A DNA stretch of 64,000 nt from Duganella guangzhouensis (GCF_009674535.1 NZ_WKJK01000003.1:1-64000); one strand, 5' to 3'. Shown: positions 1 through 9,444, numbered from the stretch's first letter. The notes: generated by a model from the sequence alone, not told the origin. Made by a program: numbers and translations.

Positions 1-65
1 CTAGCAATGCCACGTCGATCACTCCGATCTCCTGCCGAAAAGACAGGGGGAATTGTGCTACTAAC

Positions 66-127
66 GTGGGTCAGATTCCGTTGCAAATTCGTGGGAAAGG
101 TGGGTCAGATTTCAGTGCAACTTAACA
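66..127. mobile_element. IS21-like element end with two terminal repeats
   Basis: Two near-identical 21-bp repeats beginning GTGGGTCAGATT lie at 66-86 and 100-120 (three mismatches, 34 bp period). Multiple short terminal repeats are typical of IS21-family ends. The element probably ends with the CA dinucleotide at 126-127, since a DUF4238 reading frame begins directly after it. The istA/istB genes would lie outside the window to the left; the first 60 bases may be the tail of istB, but this cannot be shown. Confidence 0.5.
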
Positions 128-161
128 GGCCGGAAGAAAACAACACTACATACCTCAGTCT

Positions 162-2153
162 GTGCAGCGCGCATTCGAAGCGAAGCGCACGGGGCTCAAG
201 ACGCAAGTGTATGTTTACCACAAAGATCGCCCACCATATTTGACCTCAACGGAAGGCGTGGGTGCGCAAAGGGACTTCTATTCTACCCCGGAGCCACATT
301 CCAAAGACACGCTCGACGACCGCATTACCGATTTTGAGCTCGATGAACTCAATGAGGTTCTCATCGGACTACGGGCCATCAAGCATGGACCTGTCGATCC
401 AGGGAAGGCTGCACTCATCATCGCACATTTGACAGTCCGCACTGCTCACCTGCGAGGAACGCTCCAGTCTTTGGTCCAGTCAGCCGCAGACCAAATGGGA
501 GCGATCGTCGACGAACCCGAGTCGGTGCGAAAGTTCATCGGGATTGATTCGTCCAGCGACACCCGGCTTCAAGAAGAGATCAAGTCTTCATTAAGCGCCG
601 TTGGACTCGACTCCCTGTCGCAGGATGATCGTTTCACGATTGAGCGTATGATTGCCTTCCGGCTCAGGGAGCGCTTCGATGTGCTCTTTGAAAATGCAAC
701 AGGTGCAGTGAAGACAGAATTGACTGCGATGATGGGCCGTATGCCTGACACCATCGCGCAAACTCATAAGCGCTCGTTGTCCGAATCATTGGTATCTAAC
801 GTGCGGTTCCAGGCATTGGAAAAGCTTCAGTGGCGTGTAGTTGCCGCTGACACGAGCGAGCGGTGTTTCATACTGCCCGACTGTGTGGCCATCGGTTGCA
901 CGAACGCGACAGGCGATTTCTTACCATTTGCGATGATGGGGTTTGAGGATATCACGACCGTCGTGATGCCTTTATCGCCGCGACAACTCTTGGTTGGCGG
1001 TCTGAACGAAGTACCACAGGAAAATCTTAACGGCTATTTTGCTGACTGTAGCCTGAACTTTGTGATCAGCTCGCGCCAGGGCGATGATGTGGCGCAGCAT
1101 GCGCAGCGGATCGGTCATTTCGCCGCTGGGATGAATATAAACCTGCCGGAAGACGGTTTCGAGCCTAATCCTGAACCTGTGTTAGCTGCGCACTTCGAGG
1201 CCGGACTACACATTCAGGTTCCGCCTGATAAAACGGGGCGTGCCGTTAAGCGAGAGATCCTAGCGGTTGTTCGCGAGACTGTTGACGCGCCCGTCCTTTC
1301 CACGATTGAATCGGTGATCGTGACCCCAGACATGAGGGCCACATTACAATCGCTTATGCAACGAATGCCCAGTGATTTGGAACTGCGAACTGCTGAGGCT
1401 GGCCTGGCGCTACCTATCCGAAGTGCACGCTGGCAATCGCGTATCATTATCACTCGCCGCATGGCGGAGGCCTTATTGCCCAATACGGAGTCCGATAAGC
1501 GGCGCCTTGCCCGAAGGGTGATCAGAATAAACCTGGGTCGTGCGCTCTACTTAGGTTGCTGGGCGCGTCAGTATCCCGCCATTCTTGAGCATCCGCAGCC
1601 TACTCTCTGGCGCGACATGCTATGCAAGGTCGCTTTTGGCGCAGCGTCGCAGTATGCGGGAGCGCTGGCGAGCCGTGACGGAATGGCGCCGCGTTTGCTC
1701 GACGATGAGGCGCAAGACGAATTAGTGTCCGGCCTTCGCTTGGGACTCAGTTTATTGCCGCATGTGCGCGCGGCATATTCAGTGCATCAGGATGTCGATC
1801 AACTGACGCGGGACGCGGCTGGCCCGCTGGAGGCGCTGCTAAATGCCGTCGCTGCATTGGCAGGCTTTGCCGCTGCCGAACAAGGTACTCTCAATGATTA
1901 TCCGAAGGCCGCGATCGACTTAGCTAAAGTAGGTCTATTAGATTGGGCCATCCTGTTTGCTAAGGACTTGGCTCGGCACTATGAACAGCGTGCGTATTGG
2001 AGCTCGGCAGCTGACCTAAACCAGCTTGCGGAACATGCTGAGCGGATTCTCTGGACAATTGGCGTGTCGGGCATTCCGTTTGGGGAGTTGTATAAGATCC
2101 AAGTTGGCGATGAGGATCGAGTGGCCTTTGTCGGCCGCATTCTCTCGCAGTAA
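162..2153 (+). CDS. DUF4238 family protein, 5' end probably cut by IS
   Basis: This 663-residue protein of unknown function resembles DUF4238. Family-like features are the early VYVYHKDRPPYLTS..GVGAQRDFYS stretch, a mid-protein IAHLTVRTAHLRG helix, and an MPLSPRQLLVGG segment. No signal peptide or membrane segment is visible. The listed start is GTG 162, but the same frame is open from 126 and encodes KQHYIPQSVQRAF, the usual N-terminal H-Y-[IV]-P-Q motif of the family. That motif lies upstream of any usable start and directly abuts the IS21-like end, so the native start codon appears to have been removed. The gene may be inactive or expressed as a shortened protein from GTG 162. DUF4238 genes are often found in genomic islands; its function here is unknown. 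Confidence 0.7.
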   Translation: MQRAFEAKRTGLKTQVYVYHKDRPPYLTSTEGVGAQRDFYSTPEPHSKDTLDDRITDFELDELNEVLIGLRAIKHGPVDPGKAALIIAHLTVRTAHLRGTLQSLVQSAADQMGAIVDEPESVRKFIGIDSSSDTRLQEEIKSSLSAVGLDSLSQDDRFTIERMIAFRLRERFDVLFENATGAVKTELTAMMGRMPDTIAQTHKRSLSESLVSNVRFQALEKLQWRVVAADTSERCFILPDCVAIGCTNATGDFLPFAMMGFEDITTVVMPLSPRQLLVGGLNEVPQENLNGYFADCSLNFVISSRQGDDVAQHAQRIGHFAAGMNINLPEDGFEPNPEPVLAAHFEAGLHIQVPPDKTGRAVKREILAVVRETVDAPVLSTIESVIVTPDMRATLQSLMQRMPSDLELRTAEAGLALPIRSARWQSRIIITRRMAEALLPNTESDKRRLARRVIRINLGRALYLGCWARQYPAILEHPQPTLWRDMLCKVAFGAASQYAGALASRDGMAPRLLDDEAQDELVSGLRLGLSLLPHVRAAYSVHQDVDQLTRDAAGPLEALLNAVAALAGFAAAEQGTLNDYPKAAIDLAKVGLLDWAILFAKDLARHYEQRAYWSSAADLNQLAEHAERILWTIGVSGIPFGELYKIQVGDEDRVAFVGRILSQ

Positions 2154-2160
2154 TCGAACC

Positions 2161-2193
2161 ATCTTGCCGGTCACTTCCCTTGGCCGGCAAGAT
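2161..2193. terminator. Hairpin after DUF4238 gene
   Basis: Perfect 10-bp inverted repeat ATCTTGCCGG / CCGGCAAGAT with a 13-nt loop, starting 8 nt after the DUF4238 stop codon. There is no long T-run, so it may terminate weakly or stabilise the mRNA 3' end. Nothing else is seen up to 2379. Confidence 0.5.
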
Positions 2194-2379
2194 AATCGCA
2201 TCAGCGAGATCGGATAGCCTGTCTTTTTCGCAGTGCCAGGAATTGACCGAGAAGCGCTTGAGCGCGCGTGTAAAAAAGTGGGTGTTCTACGCGGCTCAAG
2301 CTATGGTATTGCTCCACACTTCATTCGATGTGCCAAACCAGCCTGCCGCCGGCACTAGGCAGTCTCTACAGTCTCGCCT

Positions 2380-2763
2380 TCAGATACACACCGATGCTGC
2401 AATAGGACGTTGAGCGCTCGAGTCCACAGTATTGCGAAGTGTTACCGTCCAGGACGGTCCATCTGTCGTCGGTGGCCCAGTCATTGACAGGCAATAGTCG
2501 ATGCCATTGACAGACACATCCATCTCCAGGATCGATTGCGACCGAGTGCATTGTCCCATCACCGATTCGAGTTGCTTTAAGCCCTCGTGCAGCAAGCGTG
2601 TGCTGTCGTCCAGGCAGACCGATTTGCCGCTCGCCCCTTGGGCAAAGGTCGTTCCGTTCGAATTGCCGGATAAAGACTCCAACTGATCGACCACCATTTT
2701 ACTTATCGGTTCGGCTGTGAAGGCAGCCTTCAGTGCAAGTTCCAGCTTCGCGTCTTTGTTCAT
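2380..2763 (-). CDS. Hypothetical protein (127 aa)
   Basis: Small soluble protein with no recognised family, signal peptide or membrane helix. The first half is a helical, Ser/Gly-containing segment; the second half (about residues 75-127) looks like a beta-rich domain with cysteines. It starts with ATG 24 nt downstream of the preceding same-strand gene (2788-3423), so the two are probably one operon. Base composition is close to the accessory surroundings. The only functional hint is the pairing with a putative transglutaminase-fold protein. Confidence 0.6.
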   Translation of the reverse strand: MNKDAKLELALKAAFTAEPISKMVVDQLESLSGNSNGTTFAQGASGKSVCLDDSTRLLHEGLKQLESVMGQCTRSQSILEMDVSVNGIDYCLSMTGPPTTDGPSWTVTLRNTVDSSAQRPIAASVCI

Positions 2764-2787
2764 TCTCTCAACCCTAAATTGTTCGCG

Positions 2788-3423
2788 TTAGTTGCGCTTT
2801 AACTTGAGCAGCATTGTCGGTAGCTGCGACAACGCCCGCTGGGACACTTCGAAACTGAGCAGTGGAACTTCGCTGATACTGTGAACGTGTTCAACATACT
2901 CAGCGCCAAGTACCATCGGGATGTAGGTGGGGTGCGGTGCAATCGCGTCCGGCCATCCACCGACTACCTGCCCGGATAACTCAGGTTTATTCCAGGCTAC
3001 GGCTAACGAAGACCACAAGGTCAGATCGAGCACTTCCAGATTCGGTAGGGTGTACCACGCGTGGAAATTGAAACCCTGCCTGTCGACGAAGTCATTTACG
3101 CCAATACCAGCCTTGCCCCAGCGAGCAAAATCAGCTTGGGACGGATCGAAGATCGCCCTCTCCCCGGTATGCACTTGGCCAACTGTCAGCGTTACTTCAC
3201 AGCCGAGGCCCGCCTCCACGTGCGGGAGCAGAGCGTGGCTCCATTTCAGACACTGCAGCGCACTATCCTCCAGGCTGGTAATGCCAGCTGCCTTGACTTG
3301 CGCCATCACCTTTTCACCATTGGAGGGTGTCACGAGTTCTCCACTCACGGCAGACATTTTTGGGAAGTCAAAGCCCAGCGACCGCGTGAATTCTTGAGCT
3401 TTTGCAAATTGTTCACTATACAA
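2788..3423 (-). CDS. Hypothetical protein, possible transglutaminase-like fold
   Basis: A 211-residue soluble protein read from TTG 3423, with AAAGG about 8 nt upstream; no in-frame ATG or GTG lies nearby upstream. I do not recognise the family. A segment of the form QCLKWSHALLPHVEAGLGC followed by TLTVGQV, then FNFHAWYTL and LEVLDLTLW, follows the Cys...His-Ala-Trp...Asp order of transglutaminase/papain-like folds: the His of HAW and the Asp of LDLT are the expected catalytic spacing. This is a pattern-based inference only. It is the first gene of a two-gene unit with the 127-aa protein downstream. The 160 bp upstream (3424-3585) is AT-rich and probably carries the promoter. Confidence 0.6.
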   Translation of the reverse strand: MYSEQFAKAQEFTRSLGFDFPKMSAVSGELVTPSNGEKVMAQVKAAGITSLEDSALQCLKWSHALLPHVEAGLGCEVTLTVGQVHTGERAIFDPSQADFARWGKAGIGVNDFVDRQGFNFHAWYTLPNLEVLDLTLWSSLAVAWNKPELSGQVVGGWPDAIAPHPTYIPMVLGAEYVEHVHSISEVPLLSFEVSQRALSQLPTMLLKLKRN

Positions 3424-3585
3424 AATGGCACCTTTAAAACAACAATAAGATTGCCTTACGGCATTCTCAAATTCTTAAGAGAAACTTATGCCATTTCGAT
3501 TTGCAACGAATTCCTCAGCTGATGAGGTGAGCACGCCGGTGCCTCGCGCCGCGCGTCCTCTCTATTCTTCGTCTGCCGCAACGAT

Positions 3586-4413
3586 TCAGGCGCCGATCAG
3601 CGGATGATGAGAGCAAATCACCACCCGGCGTGCGCCGCGGGTAAGCGCTACATATAAGTGCTTCGCATCCATGCGCTCCGGATACAGGATTACACCCACA
3701 TCCGCCTCCAAGCCTTTGAGCAAGAGGGGGCTTCCCACCGCGCGCTGCGTCACCAGGCGGCCATGGTGGCGGCCCCGTTCGCGCTCGGCTAGCGCCGCCT
3801 CATAAAACGTCTGTGCCCCCTGCTGCGCCATCCGCAAGGCGTTGATGAAGGCATTCAGTACTTCTGGACGGTAAACGCGGACGTTCGGCTGCTCACGAAC
3901 AGCAATGACCGCTTGCAGTGCCGCCGCATAACCGGGCGCCCGGATCAATGCCAGCAAAGCCGTCTCCGCCGCTGTAGGGGGATTGCGGGCTGTACCGCGC
4001 AGCAAGCTGTCTAGCCGACGCACCAATTCGGCGGCGCCGACATTGGTCATGATGTCCGCGAGAAAAACGATCAGGCGCTGGGCTGCGTCGGCCGCATTGA
4101 CCGTAAATGTGCGTGCAAACTCAGTCAGATCTTCCAGATCTGCTTTTTCGACCAAGGTCGCGCCTGGTGTCTGGCTGGCCATTTGCCGCCGGCCGGTTGC
4201 ATTGATGCTGTCACCGATGACAAGAACCGTCCCGTGTGGCACGGGCGCCGCAGTCCTCGCGGCCTGGATGCGTTGTTGATCGGCAGTGGCCGCATCGAGG
4301 CGGATCCATTGGACTTCGGGCGGCGCAACGCGCAAGTCGATGGACTTATGTGCACACCATCTGCGCGGAAGCAAACATTCAGACATTCCGCAATTTTGGT
4401 GAGAATTTAGCAA
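3586..4413 (-). pseudogene. 5'-truncated UvrD/Rep-type helicase remnant
   Basis: The C-terminal end contains SPLLLKGLEADVGVILYP followed by KHLYVALTRGARRVVICS. These match motifs V and VI of superfamily 1 DNA helicases (KGLE-x-D-x-V-x-I and YVALTRA). The Walker A/B half (motifs I-IV) is missing, and a full helicase would be at least 600 residues, so this is a 3' fragment. The first 20 or so residues read from 4413 are probably not native. The fragment lies beside other decayed mobile DNA. The original protein could have been a plasmid or island helicase/nuclease rather than chromosomal UvrD. Confidence 0.65.
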
Positions 4414-4427
4414 TAAACCATTTGTGC

Positions 4428-4721
4428 CTAAAGCCTTGCTTCCCTGCTTTTAATGCCCCTTCGCTGATAAAAACTTTCGTTCCTTGGCTCGAGTGGAATC
4501 TGGGCGCCCGCCTTGCCCAGTTTGCCGGCCAGTGCATCGAGAAAAGGCATTTGTAGCGCCGCGTTATCTTCCGCCGAAATAAACACGCCAGATTGATAGC
4601 CCTAGTCGAGCACACGCGGCGACAGCAAGCTGCGGCACAGGTCATTTGCAAAACTACCGAATATGGTGTTCAGCATGAAATTGACGACCAGCCTCCCGCA
4701 AAAGCTCACCTAACTCAGGCC
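4428..4721 (-). pseudogene. Unidentified decayed ORF with one in-frame TAG
   Basis: On the minus strand a continuous frame runs from GTG at about 4721 to a TAG near 4428. It encodes a plausible protein (NFMLNTIFGSFANDLC, then GYQSGVFISAEDNAAL, then MPFLDALAGKLGKAGAQIPL) broken by a single TAG between the first two segments. The stop falls where a Trp codon would fit (TGG to TAG). I do not recognise the family. It is distinct from the helicase fragment next to it. Position among IS and integrase debris suggests a remnant of an integrated element. Confidence 0.35.
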
Positions 4722-4878
4722 ACGACGTCGAGCCGCCCCGGCCACCGCGATACGGTAGGTTCCACGGACAGGTCGATGATTGCGCCCGGCGTTGGATGCA
4801 GTTCCAGGGCGTGTGCGATCGCCACTCTAGCCGCGTCAGGCCGCCTACCCGTTCGATCCGCGCAACCACCGGCCATTC

Positions 4879-5565
4879 GTGCGCGCCTTTCTGCGTGCGG
4901 TGCGGGACGCGACCGGACAGCTCTACCGCCCCGCGATTTACCAGCGGCTGCTGGCGGCGGTCGCGCCAGAGCGACGGCCGTCGACTGCCACCCTCGCCGC
5001 CGAAAAACAGGCGCTGGCCGGAGAAGCCAAGCAGTCTGCGACCCGCGCCGAAGACTGCGAGATCGTTGATGTGCTGGCGCTTCAAACCATTGACGTCGAG
5101 CAGCTGCGCCTGGCCGTCACCGATGCCATCGACGCCGGCATGGTCCGTTTCGCGCGATCGGCCGGCGGCAATGGCGGCCAGCTGGCGTTTTATGCGGCGC
5201 GATTAAGCGAAACCGAACAGCAGCTGCTGGCGGTGCGTGAACAGGCCGCGCGCCTCGCGACGGATCTAGCGCTCGCGCGGCAACTGGCAGATCACCATGA
5301 GCGGGACGCCCAGCGCACCGGCACGGCCCTGGCGCTGGAAGCCGACGCAGTCGCCAAACTCGCCGCCGAGGTGACCGAGATGCGCCTATTCGCACTGCGC
5401 TCGATCGACGAGGCCAGGGGCGAAGCGCGGGTATGGAAGGAACGCAGCGTCGTGCTGGAGGCCCAGCGGCAACTCGATGCGCGCCTGCTTGAGACCTTTC
5501 GCCAGAAGGCCTACCGGGCCGGCGCGGAGATCCCCGACCTACTGCGCCAGGACAAAAGGCGATGA
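4879..5565 (+). CDS. KfrA-like coiled-coil DNA-binding protein
   Basis: A 228-residue protein, mostly long helices rich in Ala, Glu, Arg and Gln from about residue 105 to the end, predicted to be a coiled coil. The N-terminal part (RAFLRAVRDATGQLYRPAIY) resembles the helical DNA-binding head of KfrA-like plasmid proteins. The frame is open only 51 nt above GTG 4879 before a TAG, so the N terminus may be shortened. It overlaps the start of the truncated tyrosine recombinase by 4 nt (ATGA), so the two were one operon. Such coiled-coil partners next to tyrosine recombinases are common in mobile elements. An accessory role in recombination or partition is inferred. Confidence 0.55.
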   Translation: MRAFLRAVRDATGQLYRPAIYQRLLAAVAPERRPSTATLAAEKQALAGEAKQSATRAEDCEIVDVLALQTIDVEQLRLAVTDAIDAGMVRFARSAGGNGGQLAFYAARLSETEQQLLAVREQAARLATDLALARQLADHHERDAQRTGTALALEADAVAKLAAEVTEMRLFALRSIDEARGEARVWKERSVVLEAQRQLDARLLETFRQKAYRAGAEIPDLLRQDKRR

Positions 5566-5749
5566 ACCAGATGACCATACCCGACGAGACACAGGCGCCA
5601 GCCGCCCTGCCCAATCTCCCAATTGCGCACGGGCTTGGGCCTGTGGCCGATGACTGGGAGGCGGCCCAGGTCTGGCTGCGAGCGATCGCCAGCCGCGGGC
5701 GCGGCAATTCGCCGGAAACCGTCGCCACCTACGGCTATCACCTCACCAG

Positions 5750-5768
<19 letters not shown>
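5562..5768 (+). pseudogene. Tyrosine recombinase, N-terminal fragment
   Basis: Only 68 residues remain. The segment WLRAIASRGRGNSPETVATYGYHL matches the SAM-like core-binding domain of tyrosine integrases (S-x-x-T-x-x-x-Y). The catalytic domain with Arg-His-Arg-Tyr is absent: the frame runs into IS3-derived DNA at about 5750 and stops. Insertion of the IS3-family element, itself now decayed, probably disrupted the gene. It is translationally coupled to the KfrA-like gene through an ATGA overlap. Confidence 0.6.
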
Positions 5769-6110
<342 letters not shown>

Positions 6111-6255
6111 TATCGGGCAGTCGCCATCAGCCGCATTGCTCCGGAGGCCAAGCGAAACCGTTCGACCATTGCCACTTTTTTCTTTGAAGAGTTCATTAGG
6201 GACAGAACAAGTTCACTGACCGCACATCGTATGACTTCAAAACAGTCAGCCTCGC

Positions 6256-6627
6256 TCAGGCGGGTGAAGCACTGCCAAACTTTGACCAGGCCGCTAGGAA
6301 TTTTGCAGCCAGGGACACGATTGACTCCGCCTTTGCAGTGGTAGTAATGCTCTTCGCAAATGCAGTAGCCAAGTCCTGAGCCTCCTGGAGCGTTTGATCG
6401 TCCGGCCCCTTAAGCGCAGTTTTATTGAAAGCGTCGATGTCTGCCTGATTAGCTGACTTCATTTGTGCCAGCAAATCCTCCATCGACAACGCGGCGCGGA
6501 AGAATCGAACTTTGTCGGACTCTATGATGGAATTCTTCGCCAATTTTTCGAAATATTCCATTTCATTTTGGAGTGCTAAATAGGCCTGCGAGAATGCGTG
6601 CCAGAATCCATCGGAATTATTTGCCAC
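6256..6627 (-). CDS. Hypothetical helical protein (123 aa)
   Basis: Small all-helical soluble protein of unknown family, with no signal peptide. It contains an aromatic N-terminal segment (FWHAFSQAYLALQNEMEYF) and an Ala-rich C-terminal helix. It is the last gene of a minus-strand run with two lipoproteins upstream (6661-7227 and 7227-8843); the 33-nt spacing suggests one operon. The 120 bp between it and the IS3 remnant holds nothing recognisable. Confidence 0.6.
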   Translation of the reverse strand: MANNSDGFWHAFSQAYLALQNEMEYFEKLAKNSIIESDKVRFFRAALSMEDLLAQMKSANQADIDAFNKTALKGPDDQTLQEAQDLATAFAKSITTTAKAESIVSLAAKFLAAWSKFGSASPA

Positions 6628-6660
6628 TTTATGCCTCCATTAAAAGGGTTTGTAACTACG

Positions 6661-7227
6661 CTATTTGGCGGGCACACCATCTTCAGCCGACTTCTTAGCT
6701 TCTGCGATTTTTTCTTTGTTAGTCTTTACCGTCTCCTTGAGAGTCGTGACGAAAAGATGGATGTCGCTGTAATGTTCTTTGCCAGATAATCCCGCGCCCA
6801 GTGCAGCTAATGACTTCTGCGCATCTTCAGTGGCCTTCTTCGTGCTCGGTAAAGTGGTAACCAGCGCTGTGACCGTCTGGTCTTGTAGATTGTCAGCTGC
6901 TGTAAGCGCAGCCTCATCTGTCGCCACGGCATTCGCGTTAGCCAGCAATTTTTGCGTAATGCTCTGTGCCTGGTAGTCGCCAGCGGATTCCCGCATACGA
7001 CTGCTGTTTGCTAGGCTCGCGAGAGCGGACTTCGCCAGTTTGTGTTGCTCCTTGAGCGAGTCCTGGCGTGCTTTGTACGACTCCAGCTCACTGGTACGAA
7101 AATCACTGAGGGCGGCTTCCATTTCGCCGATCACACCGACCCCGAAGTTTGCCGACTGTTGTGCGATATGCGGCGTTGAGCAGCCAGTAAGTGCAAAGGC
7201 CGTAAGCACAATCATGAGCTTGCCCAT
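6661..7227 (-). CDS. Putative lipoprotein, coiled-coil (188 aa)
   Basis: The first 16 residues form a lipoprotein signal peptide ending in the lipobox LTGC, so the mature protein should begin with a lipidated Cys and sit in the outer or inner membrane facing the periplasm. The rest is Ala/Lys/Glu-rich helix, probably coiled coil, without a recognised domain. The ATG overlaps the stop of the upstream 538-aa lipoprotein gene (TAATG), implying translational coupling and a shared process. Function unknown. Confidence 0.7.
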   Translation of the reverse strand: MGKLMIVLTAFALTGCSTPHIAQQSANFGVGVIGEMEAALSDFRTSELESYKARQDSLKEQHKLAKSALASLANSSRMRESAGDYQAQSITQKLLANANAVATDEAALTAADNLQDQTVTALVTTLPSTKKATEDAQKSLAALGAGLSGKEHYSDIHLFVTTLKETVKTNKEKIAEAKKSAEDGVPAK

Positions 7228-8843
7228 TAGTTGACTCCTTTACCTATCCAAACCAGGGTGGCGCTGTTAAGCAGGGACTGGATGTCAGTCGGCTTAATGC
7301 CTGAGGCCGCAGAGGTGGCCGATTGCTCGATGACAGAATTAATCACGCCAGTCCACAAAGCGAGATTGGATTCTGCGAGAGAAAGAGATCGCTCATGAGC
7401 CAAGGCGTCAATTTGGTACACCGGTTTGGTGGATTCCGGCTGCAGGCGCACTATGTCATCTAGGTAGTTTGTCGCCGCATCCCATGTGCGCTGTTTGTTC
7501 TCGACTTGCTTCGTCCAAATTTTCACTTCACCAGGCTTCGTTGGTCGCGTGCTAACTGGAGCAAACGCCGTAATAACGCTTTCATCTAAGGGGACTGGTG
7601 ACGTAGCAGCCCTTATCACCTCTCCGTTGTGCATTTCAGCAGGCTGCCCGACGAGACAAGCCTTTGCATAGAGGAGCTGCTTATATCTCTTTGTTAGCGC
7701 AAGCACCCGCTGCTCGCGCAGCGCCAGTTCAAGATTACGAATCTTGATTTCGCGAGCGGCAGCGTCTGATTTTGCTTGGGCCAGATTTTTTGCCAGCAGT
7801 AGGGGGACAAGATTCGGCTTTTCCGCGTTGGTCCATTCAGCCTTAGTTTCGCCGGCAAACTTTGACAGTTTCAGCAGCACCTCAACTTGGTGCGATTTAT
7901 CTACCTTAGTTTTTCCGTCGTCTTCAACAAAGCTCGCCAAAAAGCGGTCAACTGATGTCTGCTCTGCATCCGACAGTAGTTTTACGCCCAACGCGCTATT
8001 AAGTTGTTTTCCATCTTTGTCGGCCTCCTCTATGGCGGATTTTAAACGGTCGGTTGCGGCGGTGAGTTTTTCGCCAAGCCCCTTCGCATCGGCAGCTTGC
8101 TTGCTTACTGCATCGTTGTATGCCTTCAGAGCAGCTTGAAAATCCTCGCGGACTAACTTTGTCTCAGTTGACGCCGCCTTAACCCTCGTCTTCGCTGAGT
8201 TTCGTGCGGCAATGGCATCCGCCAAGAGGCCTTTGCTCAATGTCGGCTCGGGGTCTAATTGCGTTAGCCCGGCGCATTCCCGCGTATATTCCTTTTGAAC
8301 TTCCGTTAAGCGATCGGCCTTAGCGGTATCAACCTTACGAATATCGGCAATTACGACCAAGTTCTTTAAAGCTTCATCACAACCGGCCGGATTCAGACCA
8401 AGTTGCCTGAACTCTTGGACTTGAAAGGCGACGCCATTATTTGCTTTTTGCTGTTTGCTTAAGTAATCCAACCACGTTGGAGCTTCTGCTTCCTTGGTGA
8501 TTAGTTTCTTGAGCTCGCTGTCTAACGGGGCTAACAGCGTCGTTCTAATTGTTCCCTCACCGTCAATTGCCAACTGGCGAGCGGCTAGCGTCGCTTGCGC
8601 AACGGCCAGCTCATCGGTAGCCTTAAGCTGATCAGTAAGCAACGCCGTATGGTTTTTCCTGGCGAGACTGATCTGTGTAGTTAGGTCTACTTTCTCCCAG
8701 GCTGCTTTAGCCGCCAGACCTTGTTTATCGCGTGTTTCGCTATAAAAAACGCCGCAGCCTGTGAGGCTCACAAGCAGGCTCGCAACTGAAATGGTGTGAA
8801 AGATCTTTCCCAAATGGATTTTGGAGGTTGGAACGAGATTCAT
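7227..8843 (-). CDS. Putative large lipoprotein with coiled coils (538 aa)
   Basis: A 538-residue protein beginning with a signal peptide and lipobox (SLTGC, Cys near residue 30). The mature part is long helices rich in Ala, Lys, Glu and Leu, with coiled-coil-like stretches (about residues 200-300 and 350-420) and a Thr/Pro-containing region near residue 430. No enzymatic motif is visible. It heads a three-gene operon with a 188-aa lipoprotein and a 123-aa helical protein. An envelope-associated complex is a reasonable inference; the actual role is unknown. Lower GC than the core genome suggests acquisition. Confidence 0.7.
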   Translation of the reverse strand: MNLVPTSKIHLGKIFHTISVASLLVSLTGCGVFYSETRDKQGLAAKAAWEKVDLTTQISLARKNHTALLTDQLKATDELAVAQATLAARQLAIDGEGTIRTTLLAPLDSELKKLITKEAEAPTWLDYLSKQQKANNGVAFQVQEFRQLGLNPAGCDEALKNLVVIADIRKVDTAKADRLTEVQKEYTRECAGLTQLDPEPTLSKGLLADAIAARNSAKTRVKAASTETKLVREDFQAALKAYNDAVSKQAADAKGLGEKLTAATDRLKSAIEEADKDGKQLNSALGVKLLSDAEQTSVDRFLASFVEDDGKTKVDKSHQVEVLLKLSKFAGETKAEWTNAEKPNLVPLLLAKNLAQAKSDAAAREIKIRNLELALREQRVLALTKRYKQLLYAKACLVGQPAEMHNGEVIRAATSPVPLDESVITAFAPVSTRPTKPGEVKIWTKQVENKQRTWDAATNYLDDIVRLQPESTKPVYQIDALAHERSLSLAESNLALWTGVINSVIEQSATSAASGIKPTDIQSLLNSATLVWIGKGVN

Positions 8844-8954
8844 GGGTGACCATCCGTTCGGAGGATTTCGGGTTTGACCTAATTTGCGTAGGACTTATCC
8901 TACATGAACAATGATGTATTATTTGCATGTCTAAAAATCTATCCAAAAATCACG

Positions 8955-8992
8955 CTGTCAAAAATTAGCCAAAAAGTACGCCTTTTTGACAG
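8955..8992. repeat. 10-bp perfect inverted repeat
   Basis: CTGTCAAAAA (8955-8964) and TTTTTGACAG (8983-8992) are perfect complements with an 18-nt spacer. The repeat lies in the AT-rich DNA about 110 bp upstream of the lipoprotein operon. It could be an operator, a bidirectional terminator or an element end. The 8844-9135 stretch has no gene. Confidence 0.5.
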
Positions 8993-9135
8993 GGGATGTG
9001 GTCTTGCGTGGTATTTCTGACACTACGCAGACTTCGCATCAGTGTTGATACGCCTGCTTTTCAAGGACTCTTGGGGCTTGAGATAAAATTCTTGGTGGGG
9101 AAAAAGTAGCTGGTCAGCAAAAAATCCGCATTTGT

Positions 9136-9299
9136 AAAGTCACACTTTTGCTTCAATTGGATATGAAGCAAAAGTGTGACTTTGAATGAACTATAAGTGG
9201 GTAGGTCAGAGCGGACGAGAGGAAACGATGGAGTCACACTTTTGCTTCATCGTACGACCGGCATGGTTTGAACGACGCGCTATGAAGCAAATGTGTGAC
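9136..9299. repeat. Four copies of an 18-bp motif as two inverted pairs
   Basis: The sequence GTCACACTTTTGCTTCAT occurs in alternating orientation: 9139-9155 (17 of 18), inverse at 9163-9180, direct at 9233-9250, and inverse at 9282-9299 with one mismatch. The first pair extends to a perfect 20-bp hairpin (9136-9155 with 9164-9183, 8-nt loop); the second pair has a 31-nt spacer. No gene overlaps. The arrangement resembles recombinase or transposase binding sites at an element end, or protein-binding iterons. I do not recognise the motif. Confidence 0.7.
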
Positions 9300-9444
9300 G
9301 ATTTGCTGTGCCCCTGCTTTGCTAGCGATCACCTCGGGAGTTAGCTTGATCAGCCATGTCGTTAAGGCTTAGGCGCCAGCGCAGAACCGTGAATGGTCCG
9401 TCTATTCCTCGAAGAACCGTATGACCTTGCGGTACTCGACCTCG

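Noticed and set aside
9136..9299. Repeats considered as CRISPR
   Set aside because: Only four copies, in alternating orientation and unequal distances.
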